A stretch of DNA of 64,000 nucleotides, taken from NCBI GenBank assembly GCA_945952415.1, contig CAMFIF010000007.1, positions 62,001 through 126,000 on the forward strand, in the 5' to 3' direction. Source of the stretch: an uncultured Rhizobium sp. (GTDB lineage Bacteria > Pseudomonadota > Alphaproteobacteria > Rhizobiales > Rhizobiaceae). A model generated the notes under the pieces. It was not told the DNA's origin. It saw nothing but the letters and a program-made list of their open reading frames with translations, and searched no databases. This document shows positions 1 to 10,645 of this stretch, in pieces (within the stretch, counting starts at the first letter, position 1; each line of letters starts with the position of its first letter). Both the position numbers and the translations under genes were made by a program.

Positions 1-1383
1 GCAGCCGATCAACAGGACAGCTAGTCCCTTGTAGACCCATTCGCTCCAGGCACTCCCGAGGACAAGCGGTGGGACGATTGCCACAAGCGCCCCCACCACC
101 AGCACACCCGGGGTGTAGTATTTGGAGAACCGGTCAATGAAGCGCTCGGTTGGGCTTTTCGCCTCCTGTGCTTCCTCGACCAGCTTAACCACACGAGCAA
201 TCGTGTTATCCGATGCAGCGGCAGTGACTTTGACTTTCAGAACGGATTCGCCATTGATCGTGCCCGCGAAGACGGGGTCACCACTCCCTTTGCGAAGCGG
301 AGTGCTTTCGCCGGTCACCGGAGCTTCGTTGATGGAGCTTGCGCCGTCGATGATCGTGCCGTCGGCCGGAACCCGGTCGCCAGGGCGAACACTGATGACC
401 GCGCCGATCTCAAGGCTGTCAGCCGGAACCTCCCTGGTTTGACCGTTTACTTCAAGAAACGCCGTCTTCGGCACCAATTTGGTCAATGACTGGATACTGG
501 CACGTGCGCGGCCTGCGGCGATACCTTCCAGAAGTTCGCCAACGAGGAAGAGGAAGACTACCGTCGCAGCCTCCTCGCTAGCGTTGATGATGACCGCGCC
601 AACCGCCGCAATTGTCATCAGCGTCTCGATGGTGAACGGAATTCCAGCCAAGGCGGCGGAAATCGCTCGTCTCGCAATTGGCACGAGGCCAACAAGCATT
701 GCTGCTATGAACGCATATTTATCGATAGACGGTACCATGTGGCCAACAACGTATGCGACGCCGAGCGCAGCGCCGCTCGCCAGTGTCAGCCTGGCTTTCC
801 TAGTCGCCCACCAGGGACCGTCGGTGGGCCCATGGTCGTGGCCGTGAAGACCGATTTCTTCGGCCTTCTGCTCGCTCGCGTCGACTCCCTTTCCGTGTCC
901 ACGGGAGGCATGTTCGTGTCCAGCATGGTCGTGCTTGTGATCATGTCGCGCATGATCATGTTTATGGTCGTGTCCTTCGTGAGAATGATCGTGACCATGT
1001 GCATCGTGAGAGCAGGAAGGGCCGTGCACATGTTCGCCCGAAGAGTTGTGCACAGAGTGGTCGTGCCCCGCACCGGCGTGGCTATGACCCAGGGAGCCAG
1101 CCGCCTCGTCGTCGGCTTCTTGCAAATGGCTGTGGTTTCTAGCGACCGGCTTCTCCGTCGCATCACGCGCTCGGACGCCGTACCCAAGCCCCTTCACCGT
1201 CTTTTCCACTGCCTGAAGGCTGTCTCGGCGCGAGTAGTGCACTGTCATCGTACCCGCCGTTGCGGACACCGAAACATCCTCAACGCCGGGCAATCTTCTG
1301 ACTGCGGTGTCGATTTTCGCAGCGCAGCTCGCGCAGTCCATACCTTCGACGCGGTAACGCATCTTCGACGTGTCTTCTGCCAT
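1..1383 (-). CDS. Heavy-metal (Zn/Cd/Pb-type) translocating P-type ATPase with N-terminal HMA domain and long His-rich linker; 3' part truncated by window edge
   Basis: Reverse-strand translation from ATG at 1383: MAEDTSKMRYRVEGMDCASCAAKIDTAVRRLPGVEDVSV... (GMDCASC HMA motif), then a run of HDHSHEGHDHKHDH, then TM segments and PGDRVPADG / NEAPVTGES actuator motifs. Confidence 0.93.
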   Translation of the reverse strand, partial: MAEDTSKMRYRVEGMDCASCAAKIDTAVRRLPGVEDVSVSATAGTMTVHYSRRDSLQAVEKTVKGLGYGVRARDATEKPVARNHSHLQEADDEAAGSLGHSHAGAGHDHSVHNSSGEHVHGPSCSHDAHGHDHSHEGHDHKHDHARHDHKHDHAGHEHASRGHGKGVDASEQKAEEIGLHGHDHGPTDGPWWATRKARLTLASGAALGVAYVVGHMVPSIDKYAFIAAMLVGLVPIARRAISAALAGIPFTIETLMTIAAVGAVIINASEEAATVVFLFLVGELLEGIAAGRARASIQSLTKLVPKTAFLEVNGQTREVPADSLEIGAVISVRPGDRVPADGTIIDGASSINEAPVTGESTPLRKGSGDPVFAGTINGESVLKVKVTAAASDNTIARVVKLVEEAQEAKSPTERFIDRFSKYYTPGVLVVGALVAIVPPLVLGSAWSEWVYKGLAVLLIGC

Positions 1384-1424
1384 ATGCACATCTCCTGAAA
1401 ATTGACGCTCGGCAATCCGTACTT

Positions 1425-1446
1425 CCTCTAGCGGCTAGAGGAGCAA
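1425..1446 (-). promoter_or_regulatory. MerR-family type operator/promoter upstream of the P-type ATPase
   Basis: Perfect dyad CCTCTAG-CGG-CTAGAGG next to TTGCTC (-35-like) on the minus strand, between the divergent ATPase and merR genes. Confidence 0.65.
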
Positions 1447-1569
1447 GCACTTTTTTTTCCTTCTCCAGCTGGCAACGCGCTCAGCAAGCGCGGTGTCCCA
1501 TGCTAAAGAGGAGTTGTGCAGGGTTTCACCACGTTCACGACCGCCGACCATAAGCTAGGGAGCACCGGT

Positions 1570-1992
1570 ATGCCGAGCATTTCAATCAAAGCTGCCGCGA
1601 TGGTGAGCGGAGTCAAGGTCCCGACCATCCGCTACTATGAGCAGATCGGATTGCTGGCCTCGCCAAAACGCGATCAAGGCAACAGGCGCGTATTTGAAGA
1701 CGACGACCTTCGCCGATTGACTTTCATCCGCCACGCGCGTGAGCTTGGCTTCGATGTCGAGGCCATACGGACCCTCCTCGACCTTCAGGATACTCCCGAC
1801 AGGTCTTGCGCGGAGGCGGACGCCATTGCCAAGGCGAGGCTGTCTGACGTGAACCAGCGGATCAAAAGCCTTCTTGCTCTTAGGACGGAGCTGGAGTTGA
1901 TGGTGGAGGGCTGCAGCCATGGACACGTAGCGGAGTGTCGTGTGATCGAGGTGCTCGCTGATCACGGCAAGTGCCTTCGCGACCATCATTGA
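1570..1992 (+). CDS. MerR family metal-responsive transcriptional regulator
   Basis: VPTIRYYEQIGLL...RRVFEDDDLRRLTFIRHARELGF MerR HTH signature; C-terminal Cys/His (GCSHGHVAEC). Confidence 0.93.
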   Translation: MPSISIKAAAMVSGVKVPTIRYYEQIGLLASPKRDQGNRRVFEDDDLRRLTFIRHARELGFDVEAIRTLLDLQDTPDRSCAEADAIAKARLSDVNQRIKSLLALRTELELMVEGCSHGHVAECRVIEVLADHGKCLRDHH

Positions 1993-2118
1993 AAGCAAAC
2001 CAAAACGTGATCGTCACCCCCGGGGAGGGAGCTTGGCAAATCGGGTCGGGGGCCTTATCGCTGCGATGCTGCCTTTGTTTTCCGCTTCAAACACTCACTC
2101 CCACTGCTGCGCTCAACG

Positions 2119-3207
2119 ATGACATCATTTTTCCGCAAGTTCGCCTTTACCGCCAGCGCTGTCTATTCATCGACGCAAAAGGCCGTTGTCGTCACACTCA
2201 CAGCCCTTCTCCTGTCGGGCTGCGTCGCGAACCTCGCTCTCGATGAGTTATCCAGTGCTCCGCCAGCGATCCCGGCCAAAGTCCTTCAGGAGATGGCAAA
2301 CAAAGGCATGTCTCCTGAGGACCCGGTACTTGTGCGAATTTTCAAGCAGGAGAGCGAGCTTGAAATCTGGAAAATGAACAAGGCAGGCCGTTTCGCTCTG
2401 CTCAAGACATACCCTATGTGCCGGTGGTCCGGAAAACTCGGACCGAAGAAGAAGAGCGGCGACCGGCAGGCACCTGAGGGCTTCTACCATGTCTCGGCAG
2501 GAATGCTGAACCCAAAATCTCAGTATTTCGTGTCTTTCAACCTGGGCTATCCAAACCGGCTGGAGGCGGCGCTAGGCTACTCTGGCGAAGCCCTGATGGT
2601 CCACGGAGCGTGCTCGTCCTCGGGATGCTACGCCCTAACGGATCAGGGCGTAGGGGAGATATACGCTATCGTCGCCAAGGCTCTCGCCTCGGGGCAGGAA
2701 CGGTTCCAGGTGCAGGCCTATCCGTTCAGGATGAGCGCGGAGAATATTGCGGCTCATGCCGGTGACGAGAACATGCAATTCTGGCGGGTTCTGAAGGATG
2801 GCTATGACAGCTTCGTCCTCACGAAGCAGCCTCCCAAGGTCTCCGCCTGCGGGGCTCGCTACAGGTTCAATATGGAGTATGACGGCGGAGAGCCGCGCGA
2901 TCCTCTGGCCGCCTGTCCTCCTGGGCGAAGCATGGCGGATGCGACGCTTCAGGCTCAGCTCGCAGACGAGCAGAAGAAGGTGGATAAGGCCATTGCTGAT
3001 GGAGGCTCGCCGTCGGTGCTGGCCTACCTGGATGGCGGAATGCACTCAACTTTCCGCGCCTTTTTGAAAAAGCAGGGAGCCGGAGAGCTTGCGAAGCGCG
3101 TGTCGGGGATACAATACCCGGTTAGCCGACCCGAGGCTGCACTCGCCGATCCGTTCGAGCCACTTCCACGGCGGCCCGCTCAATCGCAGGCCCTGCGGCA
3201 GAATTAG
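2119..3207 (+). CDS. L,D-transpeptidase (YkuD/YafK-like) family lipoprotein
   Basis: Lipobox LLSGC; YPMCRWSGKLGPKKKSGDRQAPEGFYHV and VHGACSSSGCYALTD catalytic-type motif. Confidence 0.85.
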   Translation: MTSFFRKFAFTASAVYSSTQKAVVVTLTALLLSGCVANLALDELSSAPPAIPAKVLQEMANKGMSPEDPVLVRIFKQESELEIWKMNKAGRFALLKTYPMCRWSGKLGPKKKSGDRQAPEGFYHVSAGMLNPKSQYFVSFNLGYPNRLEAALGYSGEALMVHGACSSSGCYALTDQGVGEIYAIVAKALASGQERFQVQAYPFRMSAENIAAHAGDENMQFWRVLKDGYDSFVLTKQPPKVSACGARYRFNMEYDGGEPRDPLAACPPGRSMADATLQAQLADEQKKVDKAIADGGSPSVLAYLDGGMHSTFRAFLKKQGAGELAKRVSGIQYPVSRPEAALADPFEPLPRRPAQSQALRQN

Positions 3208-3522
3208 CCGCCTTTGACTGTCCGTTAGGCGGCCGATTCTTTACAGGACGAGATGCAGGGTTCCAGTCTTCGCTGAGTTCGTTGAACGAAGTCATCGGGC
3301 TGACAGCGGTCCCCGGCGCTTGTGCGTCAACGCAGGGGCGGCTCGTCGGAGCGAGACCTGTCCCTTCGGTTTTTAGAACGATTAGACACTGGGTTCCCCT
3401 CGAAAACGGGTCTCGCCGTGCGCACAAATGCAGCCTGTGAGGCTGTAAGCTTCCCGTGCGTAATACTTGACAACCACAATCATGTTTCATAGAAGGTGTA
3501 CTGCTATTTCTTTTAGGAGATC

Positions 3523-3861
3523 GTGATGTATGGCATGCTGCAAGCTCTCTCAGTAGCTTTCATCGGCACCTTCCTGACGGCTCCGGCCTATGCCGAGACG
3601 CCGCAGATCGAGGTCACGCTGAAGGGCACCAGTTTCTCCCCTTCTGAAATCAAGGTCCCGGTGGGGCAGACCGTGGTAGTCAAATTCAAGAACGTGAATC
3701 CTGCGCCCGCAGAGATCGAGTCCAAGCCGCTGAAGATTGAAAAGGTGGTTCCGGGCGGCGGCGAGATCATCGCAAACGTGAAGGCGAAGTCCGCTGGCCG
3801 TTTCTTGTTTGTGGACGAATATCATGAAGACGTCGCCAAGGGATACTTTGTCGCTGAATAA
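3523..3861 (+). CDS. Periplasmic cupredoxin-domain protein (EfeO N-terminal-like)
   Basis: Signal peptide; LKGTSFSPSEIKVPVGQTVVVKFKNVNPAPAEIES...; directly upstream of FTR1 permease. Confidence 0.8.
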   Translation: MMYGMLQALSVAFIGTFLTAPAYAETPQIEVTLKGTSFSPSEIKVPVGQTVVVKFKNVNPAPAEIESKPLKIEKVVPGGGEIIANVKAKSAGRFLFVDEYHEDVAKGYFVAE

Positions 3862-3872
3862 GGGTTGCTGTC

Positions 3873-4697
3873 ATGTTGGCCGCGCTAATTATCGTTTTTC
3901 GGGAAATCATTGAAGCCGGTCTAGTCGTTGGGATCGTCGCCGCAGTTACGCGCGGCATTCCTGGGCGGACACAATGGATCGCCACTGGTGTGCTCGCTGG
4001 GGTCTTGGGAAGCTGCGTGGTAGCGGTGTTCACGGGCACAATCGCAGCGGCATTCTCCGGGTCCGGACAGGAACTCCTTAACGCGACGATCCTGTTCCTG
4101 GCAGTGGGCATGCTTGCGTGGCATAACATCTGGATGGCGGAGCACGGACGGGAGCTTGCGGATCAGTTGAGGTCGGTAGGTAAGTCCGTCGCTGGCGGGT
4201 CAAGGAGCCTCGTCGCACTTGCTGTTGTCGTCGGCGCGGCGGTCCTGCGCGAGGGGTCTGAGATCGTCCTCTTCCTTTACGGCATCTTGGTCAGCGGTAA
4301 CGAAGCACCTGCGTCGTTGCTCACGGGAAGCGTGCTGGGCCTCAGCCTCGGAGCGGTGTTAAGCTATCTTACCTTCAGAGGTCTGGTCCGCATCCCTCCG
4401 AAGCACGTCTTCGCCGTGACCGGCGTCATGATTACGCTGCTGGCTGCTGGTATGGCGGCACAGGGCGTTGGCTTCCTGGAATCCGCGAACGTGGTCTCTT
4501 GGCTCGACGCTACCGCATGGGACACGTCGGGCATCCTGTCGGAGTCAAGCATTCTCGGCCGAGTGCTGCACACACTTGTCGGCTACATGGAAACACCTAC
4601 CGAGCTACAGGTGGCGGCCTACCTTGCGACCGCGCTCGTGATAACTGGTCTGTCGCGGAACGCGCGGTCAGGCCGCGTCCTAGCGCCATCGATGTAA
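3873..4697 (+). CDS. FTR1 family iron permease
   Basis: Two REXXE motifs: FREIIEAG and LREGSEIVLF; multi-TM. Confidence 0.92.
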   Translation: MLAALIIVFREIIEAGLVVGIVAAVTRGIPGRTQWIATGVLAGVLGSCVVAVFTGTIAAAFSGSGQELLNATILFLAVGMLAWHNIWMAEHGRELADQLRSVGKSVAGGSRSLVALAVVVGAAVLREGSEIVLFLYGILVSGNEAPASLLTGSVLGLSLGAVLSYLTFRGLVRIPPKHVFAVTGVMITLLAAGMAAQGVGFLESANVVSWLDATAWDTSGILSESSILGRVLHTLVGYMETPTELQVAAYLATALVITGLSRNARSGRVLAPSM

Positions 4698-4743
4698 GGG
4701 AACACCCGCGCATTACTGTTGCGGTTATTTGATCGAATGGAGG

Positions 4744-5433
4744 CTACTTAACGACTTCCTCAAGTATGAGCAGAGCCAAGAAGCCGACGAAGAACATGGA
4801 CGTGATGAGCGGTGTGTCCTTCACCTCATGCGCCTCCACCAGCAGCTCTTCGGTAACCAGATAGAGCAATGCCATCAAGGCCAAAGCGAGCAGTCCCGTG
4901 AAGATCGCAGGCGGCAGCATGGAAGCGGGGGTCGCCAAAAGCGCACCAAGCGGCAACAGCAGAGTCAGGCCTACGATGCTGACAACAATGCGGACGGGGG
5001 ATCGGATATACTCGCCCAGCGAGGTCGTCAGCACCAAACCGAGAGACAGAATCTCCAGTGTCAGGGCAACAGCAATGAGTAGTCCCGCCTTCTCGCCTGC
5101 GAGAATGGAGATGCCCAGAACAACGCCGTCTACCAGTATGTCGATGCCGATAGCAGCGATCAGTCCTGTCGGCCCCGGTGACCACTCCTCTGCTTTCTTG
5201 CCCAGTAACATCAGAATGACACCCAAGCTACCCCCGACGAAGGTCGGGAGAACAGGTGCTCCGCCATGAACCACGTCGGGAAGTATCTCGCCCGCCGCAG
5301 CGGCGAAAACCACACCCGCCGCGAAGTGGCGCACGCCGCTGACGACCCGGGCGCTCGGACGTAGGGCGGTGGCCACAATTGAACCTAGCAGCGCAGCAAT
5401 CACGGGGAAGCTTATCAGTAACCACGATGACAT
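4744..5433 (-). CDS. ZIP-like metal transporter/permease
   Basis: Multi-TM; HFAAGVVFAAAAGEILPDVVH and IDILVDGVVLGISILAGEKAG helices typical of ZIP family. Confidence 0.75.
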   Translation of the reverse strand: MSSWLLISFPVIAALLGSIVATALRPSARVVSGVRHFAAGVVFAAAAGEILPDVVHGGAPVLPTFVGGSLGVILMLLGKKAEEWSPGPTGLIAAIGIDILVDGVVLGISILAGEKAGLLIAVALTLEILSLGLVLTTSLGEYIRSPVRIVVSIVGLTLLLPLGALLATPASMLPPAIFTGLLALALMALLYLVTEELLVEAHEVKDTPLITSMFFVGFLALLILEEVVK

Positions 5434-5727
5434 GTCAGTACCTCGCTTTGCGGGTTCTTCTGATGTAGGGGAGCTAGTCTCAGTCGTCCACAAGGGGCCT
5501 GCCAACCCATCCGAGCAGCTTCTCAAACCTCCGTCGTCGCTGTAAAGTAGCAGGGGTATTCCAATCGCGCGGGCGCATGCTGCCAGTGGCTCGGGTGGAA
5601 TGGCGACTGATAAATCAGAGCCGACTTGAAGAGGCTTTTGCTGTCAGCAGGACGCAACCCGTCGCTTCATCCCGTTCGACAGAAATTGCCCAATTCATGA
5701 GCAGGCAATCGGAGTGTGTTGCGGCAT

Positions 5728-6096
5728 CTATATTGGTATGTGGGGTTGGTTCGTTAGCTCGGATAGTTCTGAATGGTCGATGCGGTAGTGGCCGATCACC
5801 AGAAGCCGAATCTCTCCCCGCGTCTCCAAAGTCTTTGAAAAGGCTGGCAACCGTTCGATCACCGCTTCCTCCAGAAAGAGCCGAAGGCCGAGGACGTTTC
5901 CGGCCATCCGGATCACGGAGCCGACGTTCCTGCCTCGCCCCCCGTCAAGCTCGTAGCGTATTGTTCTGCCGAGCATCATCGCGGACGGTTTCTGCATGTG
6001 TGACCCGAGCGCCGTCGGATCGTCCAGCCTCTCGAAGACGGCCTCCGGAGAGGCTCGTGAGCGCAGGCTCAAGACCTCCGAATGAGCGTAGATCAC
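5728..6096 (-). pseudogene. SRPBCC (START-like) family protein, apparently 3'-truncated
   Basis: MIYAHSEVLSLRSRASPEAVFERLDDPTALGSHMQKPSAMMLGRTIRYELDGGRGRNVGSVIRMAGNVLGLRLFLEEAV...; the fold seems to break off after LLVIGHYRI. Confidence 0.5.
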
Positions 6097-6269
6097 GGTT
6101 TCCGGTCCTCGCGGTCGTGGTCATGGTGTCCTCCGTGCCCGCCATGACCGTGGAAGAGATGCATCAGGGGGCAAGCCATCAGCAGCAGGTAGGGAGCGAG
6201 CCCGAGAACATGGGCCCAGTGCTCCCGGAGAACAAAGAACGCGGCGATGAGACCGAAGGAGATGGCCAT
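6093..6269 (-). CDS. DUF2933-like small membrane protein
   Basis: MAISFGLIAAFFVLREHWAHVLGLAPYLLLMACPLMHLFHGHGGHGGHH. Confidence 0.75.
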   Translation of the reverse strand: MAISFGLIAAFFVLREHWAHVLGLAPYLLLMACPLMHLFHGHGGHGGHHDHDREDRKP

Positions 6270-6291
6270 CAAATTTAAGTGCGGGACGTGA

Positions 6292-8550
6292 TTATAGTTC
6301 CATGCTCCTGAGCCTGAGGGAGTTGCCGATGACGCTGACGGATGAGAGCGCCATGGCGGCGGCGGCGATGATGGGTGAAAGCAGAAGTCCGAAAGTCGGA
6401 TAAAGGGCACCTGCGGCGATGGGGACGCCCGCCGCGTTGTAGATGAAGGCGAAGAACAGGTTCTGCCGGATGTTGGCCATGGTGGCGCGGCTGAGCTGCC
6501 TTGCCCTGACGATCCCTTCGAGATCGCCTTTCAAAAGCGTGACGCCCGCGCTCTCGATTGCGACGTCGGTGCCGGTGCCCATGGCGATCCCAACGTCGGC
6601 CGCCGCAAGGGCGGGCGCGTCGTTTACGCCGTCGCCCGCCATGGCCACTATTTTGCCTTCGTCTCGGAGCCTCGCGACGATCTTGCTCTTGTCCTCGGGG
6701 AGAACCTCCGCCTCGACTTCCTGAATGCCGAGACGGCTTGCGACGGCCTGCGCCGTCGTCCGATTGTCGCCCGTCAGCATGACGACCCGCACGCCCTCTT
6801 CGACCAGCGACTTCAAAGCCTTCGGCGTCGTCGCCTTGACGGGATCGGCTATTGCGAACAGTCCGGCCACCTGGCCGTCGCTCGCCATGAATATCACAGT
6901 GGCACCTTCGCCGCGCAGCTCTTCTGCCTTTGCGGTGAGGGCGGTGACGTCGATCCCGCTCTCACCCATGATGCGGTGGCTTCCGAGGATCAGCCGCTTG
7001 CCTTCGACCATGCCTGTCACGCCCTTCCCAACGGGGCTGTCGAAGTCCTCGGCAGTACCCAACGGAAGGCTCCGCTCACTGGCGGCATTCACGATGGCAA
7101 GAGCGAGCGGATGCTCGCTGGAGCGTTCGAGCGTCGCAGCAAGCCGCAGCAGGTCCGTTTCCGTAAAGCCCTTGCGGGGAACGATGGCCGTAACCTTCGG
7201 GCGTCCCTCGGTGAGCGTTCCGGTCTTGTCGACCACCAGCGTGTCGACCTTCTCGAAGCGCTCCAGCGCCTCCGCGTTCTTGATCAGGACTCCGAGCCTT
7301 GCGCCGCGCCCGACCCCCACCATGATCGACATCGGCGTGGCGAGGCCAAGAGCGCAGGGGCAGGCGATGATGAGCACGGCGACTGCGGCAACGAGACCAT
7401 GCGCGAAACGCGGCTCGGGACCCATGATCATCCAAACCGCGAATGCGATGATGGCGACACCGATAACGACAGGGACGAACCAGCCCGACACTTCGTCGGC
7501 GAGGCGCTGGATCGGAGCCCGCGAGCGCTGCGCGTCCGCGACCATCCTGACGATCTGCGAAAGCATCGTGTCGCGGCCGACCTTGGCCGCCTCCATGACG
7601 AAGCCACCGGTCTGGTTCATCGTGCCGCCGATGAGTTTTGAGCCGACCTGCTTCGTGACGGGCATGGATTCGCCCGTAATCATGGATTCGTCGACCGAGC
7701 TTCGTCCTTCGAGGAGAACGCCGTCGACTGGTACTTGCTCACCCGGTCGGACACGGAGCCTGTCGCCGACGCTGACGGCGTCAAGGCCGACGTCCTCGTC
7801 GGTTCCGTCCTGCCTGATGCGGCGGGCGGTCTTAGGAGCCAGATCGAGCAGGGCGCGAATTGCGCCGCCCGTCTGCTCGCGGGCCCTGAGTTCCAAGACC
7901 TGCCCGAGGAGCACCAGCACGGTGATGACGGCGGCCGCCTCGAAATAGACGGCGACTGTGCCGTCTTCGGACCGGAGGATTTTCGGAAATAGGTCCGGAA
8001 CCAGCGTCCCCACCATGCTGTAGGCCCAGGCCACGCCCGTGCCCATGGCGATCAGCGTGAACATGTTGAGATGACGGCTGAGGATGGACTTCCAGCCGCG
8101 CTCGAAGAAGGGCCATCCTGCCCAAAGCACGACGGGGGTCGCCAGCACCATCTGCACCCAGTTCGACGTTCTCGGCGAGACGAGCATGTGGAGGTCGAAC
8201 AGATGGCCGCCCATTTCCAAGAAGAGAACCGGGATCGCGAGTACGAGGCCAATCCAGAAACGACGGGTCATGTCGAGAAGCTCGGCGCTCGGTCCTTCCT
8301 GAATAACCGGTGTCTCCGGCTCCAGAGCCATGCCGCAGATCGGGCAGTTGCCAGGTCCCGGCTGCCTGATCTGGGGATGCATCGGGCAGGTGTAAATGAT
8401 GCCTTCGGCGCTCGCAGGCGGCGCTGCCGCGTGCTTTATCCCCCCGTGATTGGCGTGATCGTGGGCGTGATGTCCATGATGCCCACCGTGATCAGCCTGT
8501 GGATGGGTTCTGTGATCGTGGTGCTGATGCTTTTCGTGCTCGGTCGCCAT
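6292..8550 (-). CDS. copA: Copper-translocating P-type ATPase with His-rich N terminus and YHS-like heavy-metal binding domain
   Basis: [37 protein letters not shown] (CPC motif); [29 protein letters not shown]. Confidence 0.95.
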   Translation of the reverse strand: MATEHEKHQHHDHRTHPQADHGGHHGHHAHDHANHGGIKHAAAPPASAEGIIYTCPMHPQIRQPGPGNCPICGMALEPETPVIQEGPSAELLDMTRRFWIGLVLAIPVLFLEMGGHLFDLHMLVSPRTSNWVQMVLATPVVLWAGWPFFERGWKSILSRHLNMFTLIAMGTGVAWAYSMVGTLVPDLFPKILRSEDGTVAVYFEAAAVITVLVLLGQVLELRAREQTGGAIRALLDLAPKTARRIRQDGTDEDVGLDAVSVGDRLRVRPGEQVPVDGVLLEGRSSVDESMITGESMPVTKQVGSKLIGGTMNQTGGFVMEAAKVGRDTMLSQIVRMVADAQRSRAPIQRLADEVSGWFVPVVIGVAIIAFAVWMIMGPEPRFAHGLVAAVAVLIIACPCALGLATPMSIMVGVGRGARLGVLIKNAEALERFEKVDTLVVDKTGTLTEGRPKVTAIVPRKGFTETDLLRLAATLERSSEHPLALAIVNAASERSLPLGTAEDFDSPVGKGVTGMVEGKRLILGSHRIMGESGIDVTALTAKAEELRGEGATVIFMASDGQVAGLFAIADPVKATTPKALKSLVEEGVRVVMLTGDNRTTAQAVASRLGIQEVEAEVLPEDKSKIVARLRDEGKIVAMAGDGVNDAPALAAADVGIAMGTGTDVAIESAGVTLLKGDLEGIVRARQLSRATMANIRQNLFFAFIYNAAGVPIAAGALYPTFGLLLSPIIAAAAMALSSVSVIGNSLRLRSMEL

Positions 8551-8561
8551 GAGGGTCTCCT

Positions 8562-10028
8562 TCAGATCAGGTCTTCGTAGGTGACATAGGTCATCATGCC
8601 GGAGGCCATATGGTAAAGATGATGACAGTGAAGGGGCCAGCGGCCCGGATTATCCGCATCGAAGTCGATGGTTAGCGCGGCCATGGGCGGCATCAGCACG
8701 GTATCGCGGACCGCTCCGGCGATCCTCGTGCCGTTGATCGCCACCACCTGAAATTGATGGCCGTGGAGATGGATCGGATGCGCCATCATCGACATGTTCA
8801 TCAGGTCGAGACGGACGCGCTCACCCTTCTTTGCCATGATTGGCTGGTCAGTCTGTATGGCCCAGGTATAGGCGGCCATGTCACCCCCCAGCATTGCCGA
8901 ATATTTCCGGTCTGGCTCTCTGTCCGCGAGTGGCGACGAGGAGCGGAGCTGCCGCTCCAGGGAGAGGTCGAGGATCGGACCCTTCTCGCTACCGTTCGCC
9001 GTGATTTTGCCAACGTCCGCGCCCGCTGTGGCAAGTATAATCCCGGTCCGCTCGGCCGCACCTTCTCGAAGTGCCAGGACTGGAAAAGCGCCCCGGTCCG
9101 GGGGCAGCTGCAGGCGGATGTCAAGCCGCTGGCCCGTGGTGATCGAGAAGAGGCTACCCTTTACCGCGACGACAGGCTTGCCATCTACCGCGATCAGGTC
9201 GCCTGAAAGCGCACCCGTGTCGATGGTGAAGGCCGTGGCCGTCGCGCCGTTGATGATGCGCAGGCGGACGCGGCCGCCTTTCTCCACGGTGACCACGTCC
9301 GGATCGTCGAGCGTGCGGTCGTTGGCGAGATAGGCGTCGTATTCGATGTCGTTGACGTCCATGCCCATGTTCATTCCGGACATCGACATGTCCATGCCAG
9401 AGCCGCCGGACATCATCTGGTGCATGGCCTGCATGCCGGGCATCGATCCCATCATCTTCGAATGGTCCATGGACATGCCCGACGGCATGCCTCCCTTTTT
9501 CAGGCTATCAAGCAGTTCCTCAGGCGACTTGAACGAGAAGTCGTGGAGCATTACAACGACCTCCTGCTCGTCGGCTGCCCTGTCTGCAGCAGTGCGCACG
9601 ATAAGAGGCGCAGCCAGCAGGTTCTGTTCCTGTAAGGTGTGCGCGTGCATCCAATGCGTCCCGCCTTCGCCCGAGGGAAGGTTGTAAGCACGGTTCTCCG
9701 CTGGCTTCAGGAGGGCTGCCGGGTTGTCCGGAACGCCGTCCATCTTCCAGGGCGGGGTCAGGCCGTGCCAGTGGATGAGGGTGCTTTCAGTTGTCTCGTT
9801 TGCCAACTGAAGATCGATTGTCGAGCCCGCGTCGGCGACAAAACCCGGCTTACCGGATTGGTCGGTCAGTCCGAAGACGCTGGCGGACCTGCCGTTAACG
9901 TCGAGGGTTCTCTTCGCGACGGAAAGCTTTGTGGAAGAAGTGGCGGCGTTGGCGGCGCGAACACTGGACAGGGCGGAAAGGGCGGTTGCACCCATCGCGA
10001 CCGACATCAGGAATTGACGGCGATACAT
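8562..10028 (-). CDS. Multicopper oxidase (CopA/laccase-like), Tat-type signal
   Basis: [29 protein letters not shown] and [16 protein letters not shown] copper ligand motifs; Met-rich insert [16 protein letters not shown]. Confidence 0.95.
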   Translation of the reverse strand: MYRRQFLMSVAMGATALSALSSVRAANAATSSTKLSVAKRTLDVNGRSASVFGLTDQSGKPGFVADAGSTIDLQLANETTESTLIHWHGLTPPWKMDGVPDNPAALLKPAENRAYNLPSGEGGTHWMHAHTLQEQNLLAAPLIVRTAADRAADEQEVVVMLHDFSFKSPEELLDSLKKGGMPSGMSMDHSKMMGSMPGMQAMHQMMSGGSGMDMSMSGMNMGMDVNDIEYDAYLANDRTLDDPDVVTVEKGGRVRLRIINGATATAFTIDTGALSGDLIAVDGKPVVAVKGSLFSITTGQRLDIRLQLPPDRGAFPVLALREGAAERTGIILATAGADVGKITANGSEKGPILDLSLERQLRSSSPLADREPDRKYSAMLGGDMAAYTWAIQTDQPIMAKKGERVRLDLMNMSMMAHPIHLHGHQFQVVAINGTRIAGAVRDTVLMPPMAALTIDFDADNPGRWPLHCHHLYHMASGMMTYVTYEDLI

Positions 10029-10099
10029 GTTAAACCTCTTGTTTGTCGTCGGAAGGACCGACATGTCGATGACTGTTCCGCCGCAGTGGCGGCGCGGCA

Positions 10100-10429
10100 T
10101 CAGACTGAGGTTCTGGGCGGGCCAAGATCGGGAGCCGGAGCCTGCCCGGTCATGGACCGTCCGGCCGCCAAGAGCGGAGCGGCTTCCTCAAAAGCCCGGC
10201 TGGGTGAAACGCCAATATCCGGCAGCATCGTCAGGCACGCGCCGCACGTCGTCGTGCAGCATTCGCCATTCCGCTGCTCATGTTTTAATTTCTGGTGTTG
10301 GTGGTGACTGACAGAGGTTTCGACAGCAGTTCCGTGACCAATGTCGCATCGGGCTGGCACGGCATGGCCAGCGGAGGTGCCGACGAGCAGAAATAGCGCG
10401 ACGAATGCCGCGACCACTCCTCCCATCAT
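10100..10429 (-). CDS. Small secreted His/Cys-containing protein, copper-operon associated
   Basis: MMGGVVAAFVALFLLVGTSAGHAVPARCDIGHG...SHHQHQKLKHEQRNGECCTTTCGACLTML. Confidence 0.6.
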   Translation of the reverse strand: MMGGVVAAFVALFLLVGTSAGHAVPARCDIGHGTAVETSVSHHQHQKLKHEQRNGECCTTTCGACLTMLPDIGVSPSRAFEEAAPLLAAGRSMTGQAPAPDLGPPRTSV

Positions 10430-10545
10430 TGTGCGTCTCCAGTTCCCATGGCAAATTCCGTTTATCTGTGACCAGCTTAGATTACCCAAACCCAGTACCT
10501 TTGATTTCGGTCAATCGTTGGCTGGCATTTTTGCCGTTTTAAGAA

Positions 10546-10576
10546 TGCTGAGAGTTCCAGTCACTGGAAGGTCAAG
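10546..10576 (-). promoter_or_regulatory. CueR/HmrR-type copper-responsive promoter
   Basis: Minus strand TTGACC-TTCCAGTGACTGGAA-...-CAGCAT: TTCCAGT-G-ACTGGAA dyad in a long (~19 bp) spacer, facing the mco-copA operon. Confidence 0.7.
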
Positions 10577-10645
10577 CGCAAAACTGAATATGGAGTTCAG
10601 CCCTTATCGGACCTATCCTGTCTCCGAGAATGACGGAGACGCTCC

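Noticed and set aside
122-1398. Several plus-strand ORFs at the window start
   Set aside because: Antisense to the P-type ATPase, which carries HMA and actuator motifs
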